Assembly: GCF_037325665.1 (NCBI RefSeq)
Contig: NC_090261.1
Span: forward strand, 22,555,566 to 22,619,565
DNA: 64,000 nt
From: Littorina saxatilis
Lineage: Eukaryota > Mollusca > Gastropoda > Littorinimorpha > Littorinidae
Reading direction: 5' to 3'
Position numbers and translations under genes: made by a program
The notes under the pieces: generated by a model
What the model was told of the DNA's origin: nothing
What the model saw: the letters and a program-made list of their open reading frames with translations, nothing else
The model's database searches: none
Part shown: piece by piece, positions 61,248-64,000 of the stretch
Layout of the letters: each line of letters starts with the position of its first letter
Position numbering within the stretch: position 1 is the stretch's first letter

Positions 61248-61398
61248 TCAATCAAACCATCTGTGGTCCATATAGTTCTGTCCTGCAGGGTTGGTGAAGC
61301 CGAAGAGCGTGTAGAACTGAACCATATTATCTTTGCATTCAAGTGACACTTTGTAGCATCCCACCGCCTTGCTCAGTATAAAAAGTACATCCAGCAAG
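61248..61398 (-). CDS. GNPNAT1: Glucosamine-6-phosphate N-acetyltransferase, last exon
   Basis: Minus-strand exon after a TTTTTCAG acceptor. One base completes the previous codon, then 49 codons and TGA at 61250-61248. The enzyme makes N-acetylglucosamine 6-phosphate from acetyl-CoA and glucosamine 6-phosphate in the UDP-GlcNAc pathway. LLDVLFILSKAVGCYKVSLE, then CKDNMVQFYTLFGF and QNYMDHRW match the C-terminus of GNA1-type GNAT proteins (CYKxTLEC, FYxxFGF, ENYMxxRF). Earlier exons must lie to the right, beyond the mobile element and the window edge. Asp instead of the usual Cys after NYM is a modest variation. Confidence 0.88.
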
Positions 61399-61687
61399 CT
61401 GAAAAATACAAGGTCAAAAATGTCACAAAAGATCATATAAAGCAGCCCCTTACTCTACCCCAAACCCATGACCACACACATACACAATCACCACAACCTG
61501 AGTAAAAGAGCTGTCTGCAGGTACAGAGTTTGTAAATCTTTCAGTTATAAAGCATATAAGTGCAGAAGTTTGATTGCGTAACTGCTGTGTTGTTATTCTT
61601 ACTTGAACCATGCAGCTGCGACCACTAACTGTTGGGCTTAATTCTGTTAAACTGGAAGTCAGGCTCTTTGTAAATTGTTACCTATAA

Positions 61688-64000
61688 TTAAAAATTTTAG
61701 TAATAAATTTTCATTTGATTAATATACTTACCCAACTCACATATAGCAATTAACCCTGGTTCAGTGCTGGTATCGCTGTACGCGTCCCCTTGGTAACAAG
61801 AAAGACGCCTCTAAAAAAGAGTGACCGAGACCCGTAAGGGTGTCTAGGCCAGCCCGGAAACGAGGCTGCCTTCCGTATGCGCGCGCATACTCCGCCATAT
61901 GCATCATTCTAAAACGAAGCCCAACTCACTTCTTTTTTAGACATATATAACCCCACAGCGGGGAGGCGGGAGGGAATAAACGATGTGAGTTGGGTAAGTA
62001 TATTAATCAAATGAAAATTTATTACTAAAATTTTTAATTAAATTACATATCTTACCCAACTCACATATAGCAGATTGCTACTAAAGGTTGGAGGGCACTT
62101 TACCCAAATAGGAATCGAGATTTTGTCCTGCCTCTACCCGAGCAGGTAACCCAGAAACGCATCCTGTCTCAAGGCATAGAAATCCCTGAGAAAGACATCA
62201 ATGAAGAACATTTCAAGAAAGCCAGTAAGCCGACTCAAGAACTTCCGCCAGGAGATTAAAATGAAGATCAACTAGAGTGGAAGCCCAATCTTTTGCCTCA
62301 TGAGGCCTGGCTGTAGTAAAGGGCAAGACTGCCCTGCCATTCCCTGCCTGACTCTGCCACCAGCCAAGAGCTTGCCTAGCTATGGTGGAGACCCACTCGG
62401 CTAACGAGACTTTCGACATATCTCTAAACCGTACCATGATGAATGAGATAAAAAGAAGTTTCTGAGTCTCCAAACGAGAGTGCACAGTCCGAAACAGAAA
62501 TCTGCTGAGGGCTCTAACAGGACAAAAATGTACATCAGGATCTCCAAGAGCAATAAACTTGCTCAAGAGAGGAAAGTTGAGTCCGCGCCACCCGAAGAGA
62601 GAGGACTGACTGCTCCCCCCCCCTTTTAATTCCTTGCCAACACTTGAAGGCATGCCTAAACAATGTGGCAGTCTATAAAGCTAAGGTTGACCTAAGTAAG
62701 TCATTACCTCCACCAAAGTCGATAGAAAAACTTTCTATCCTTAACCAGTGTTTAACGTCGTTTCTAACCGTTCAGGGTTAAAAAGCGACGGAGTTGAAAA
62801 ATAAGAACAAGAGCTGTTAGAATCAAAAATCTGAAAAGATCCAAGCTAGACAAATCATTGAACTCGAAATGATCAAAAGGCTAAATATGGCTCTGGAGGA
62901 GCCAGAATATTGCTAAAAGGTTTAAAAAGTGCACAAAGCTGGATTCTCCAAATTCTGCTTACTTGCCAGAAAATTTGAAGGAACCCTAAGAACCATAGAT
63001 CAGTCTTTCTCCAAAAAGCTGTCCATAGCAAACCTAGCCAGAAAAAACCTTCTGCATAGAACACAGAAACTCTGAACCAAATCCAGAGTTGAGGCAGAAG
63101 CCCCTAAGTATCTCAAGTGAACCCTTACAGCAGACATTCAAGTAATTCCAATGTGAGAAAGCAAAGATGCCTTCTTGCCAGCCTAAAGAGGTCTGGAAAC
63201 CAGGATTGCAAAGACCCGTACTGTGCGACCAACAGGTCGCCCAAACTAACTCAAAAAGAGCCCTGTGAAAGCGAGGGTATGGAGCCCCAACCCAAAGTGG
63301 ATAACAGCCAGCCTGAAGCTTTTCGTTTGGAAACGAAAAACAGCCAAGACCTGCCCTGCGCTTTCTTTTACCGTGAGATTCTCTTAGTTAGAGAACCCGC
63401 GTGCCTAGAAGCGGGCTCAAAAAGAGACCTTTCAAACAAGAAAGAGATTAACCTCTAGCCGACAGAATAATACTTAAAAGGGCAGAGGCTTACTCTCAGG
63501 TAAAAAACGGCAAAGTAAAATCTTTGTATATGAGTCCAGTCGGACCACAAAGATAACCTGTTAAACGTAACCGCCCGAGCGAGAGACTAAAAGCAAGTTT
63601 CGATCAAACGAGCCAATCATAAAGAAAAGATGCCGCAATCTCCCAGAGCTAGGAGACCTTGATCTAACAGACAGTCTCTCCTTGCTATCGCCATCACCAA
63701 ACCCGAGGGCGGTTCCATAGAACGAAAAACAAGAGAACCTAAGTCCTTAAGCTTGGAGTTACCCGAAGCCTACAGAAAGCGCTCCGCGAGTGACACGCTA
63801 CTCGGGCGTAAGAAACAAGCTAAAGCACCACCACCACCACAGGCAAATAGTCGTGCGTTGCCCACAAATGTAGTGGTGACAAAGAAGACTCGCTTGCGAA
63901 AACTTCCGCAAGAACAAGATGACCCCGCCAGAGGATCTAAGAACTTAACACTCGAAGATTCTCCTCAGAAAGCTCAAACCAACTACAAAATGCCGCGAAC
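61688..64000 (-). mobile_element. DIRS-like tyrosine-recombinase retroelement, partial fossil
   Basis: Minus strand; cut by the window edge. The left end (61688-62072) is built of repeats. A segment of about 52 bp (61688-61741) recurs inverted at 61984-62035, and CTTACCCAACTCACATATAG occurs directly twice (61728 and 62051), an arrangement fitting the inverted and split repeats of DIRS elements. Within 62213-62653 the minus strand shows a tyrosine-recombinase C-terminal region (CPVRALSRFLFRT, then a RPHEAKDWAST box and a LESAYWLS end). Upstream (62.7-64 kb) is presumably the rest of the element. It looks broken, with several breaks, and moderately old. It sits in or beside GNPNAT1. Confidence 0.55.
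62745..62795 (+). mobile_element. Fragment of SINE family E
   Basis: CAGTGTTTAACGTCGTTTCT and AAAAAGCGACGG match the body start of the SINE at 11994-12130. Only about 50 bp are present. Confidence 0.5.

Noticed and set aside
63117-63458. 113-codon plus-strand open frame near the right edge
   Set aside because: Antisense to the fossil element and without recognisable motif.

Overview
The window looks like animal nuclear DNA, most likely from a marine mollusc (probably a gastropod). Five intron-rich metazoan genes with consensus GT-AG introns sit in a very repeat-dense background. The accessory content fits a mollusc: tRNA-headed SINEs, an ependymin-related secreted protein, a selenoprotein of the aquatic-restricted SelL type, rolling-circle-like repeats and long (TC)n, (TG)n and poly-G/C tracts. 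All exon structures come from conceptual splicing by eye; no transcript or database search was available.

Layout, left to right. (1) 895-13070, minus strand: six exons of a SelL-like selenoprotein whose redox centre reads UGA-Leu-Pro-UGA; its C-terminal exons and SECIS lie off the left edge. Its introns hold a 5'-truncated L1/Tx1-type LINE with a long open frame (1893-5689), decayed copies of one of its own exons, a cluster of Helitron-like repeats (9745-11371) and a pogo-like DNA transposon (11384-12697). (2) 17952-33569, plus strand: a complete Sec23 (COPII coat) gene, 19 coding exons and 768 codons, with a probable 5'UTR exon ending at 16825 and a 3'UTR to about 35400. (3) 37484-41929, plus strand: a complete five-exon ependymin-related protein (195 aa). 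Its first intron carries a 130-bp foldback element with a telomere-like core. (4) 53585-46003, minus strand: complete CHP1 (calcineurin B homologous protein, 7 exons, 190 aa). (5) 54295-55866, plus strand: NDUFAF1/CIA30 (3 exons, 310 aa), head-to-head with CHP1. (6) 61398-61248, minus strand: the last exon of glucosamine-6-phosphate N-acetyltransferase (GNPNAT1). (7) 61688-64000: a partial, broken DIRS-like (tyrosine-recombinase) retroelement.

The genes are unrelated housekeeping or secreted functions and do not form a pathway. There are two divergent pairs (SelL/Sec23 and CHP1/NDUFAF1) and two convergent pairs (ependymin-related/CHP1 and NDUFAF1/GNPNAT1). The most distinctive observations are the UxxU selenoprotein; a clan of non-autonomous rolling-circle-like elements that share a 'T|TGRSTCAC ... 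hairpin-CTTG|TT' architecture and spread nuclear-receptor half-sites; the telomeric-core foldback element; and SINEs that share a body but carry different tRNA-like heads.
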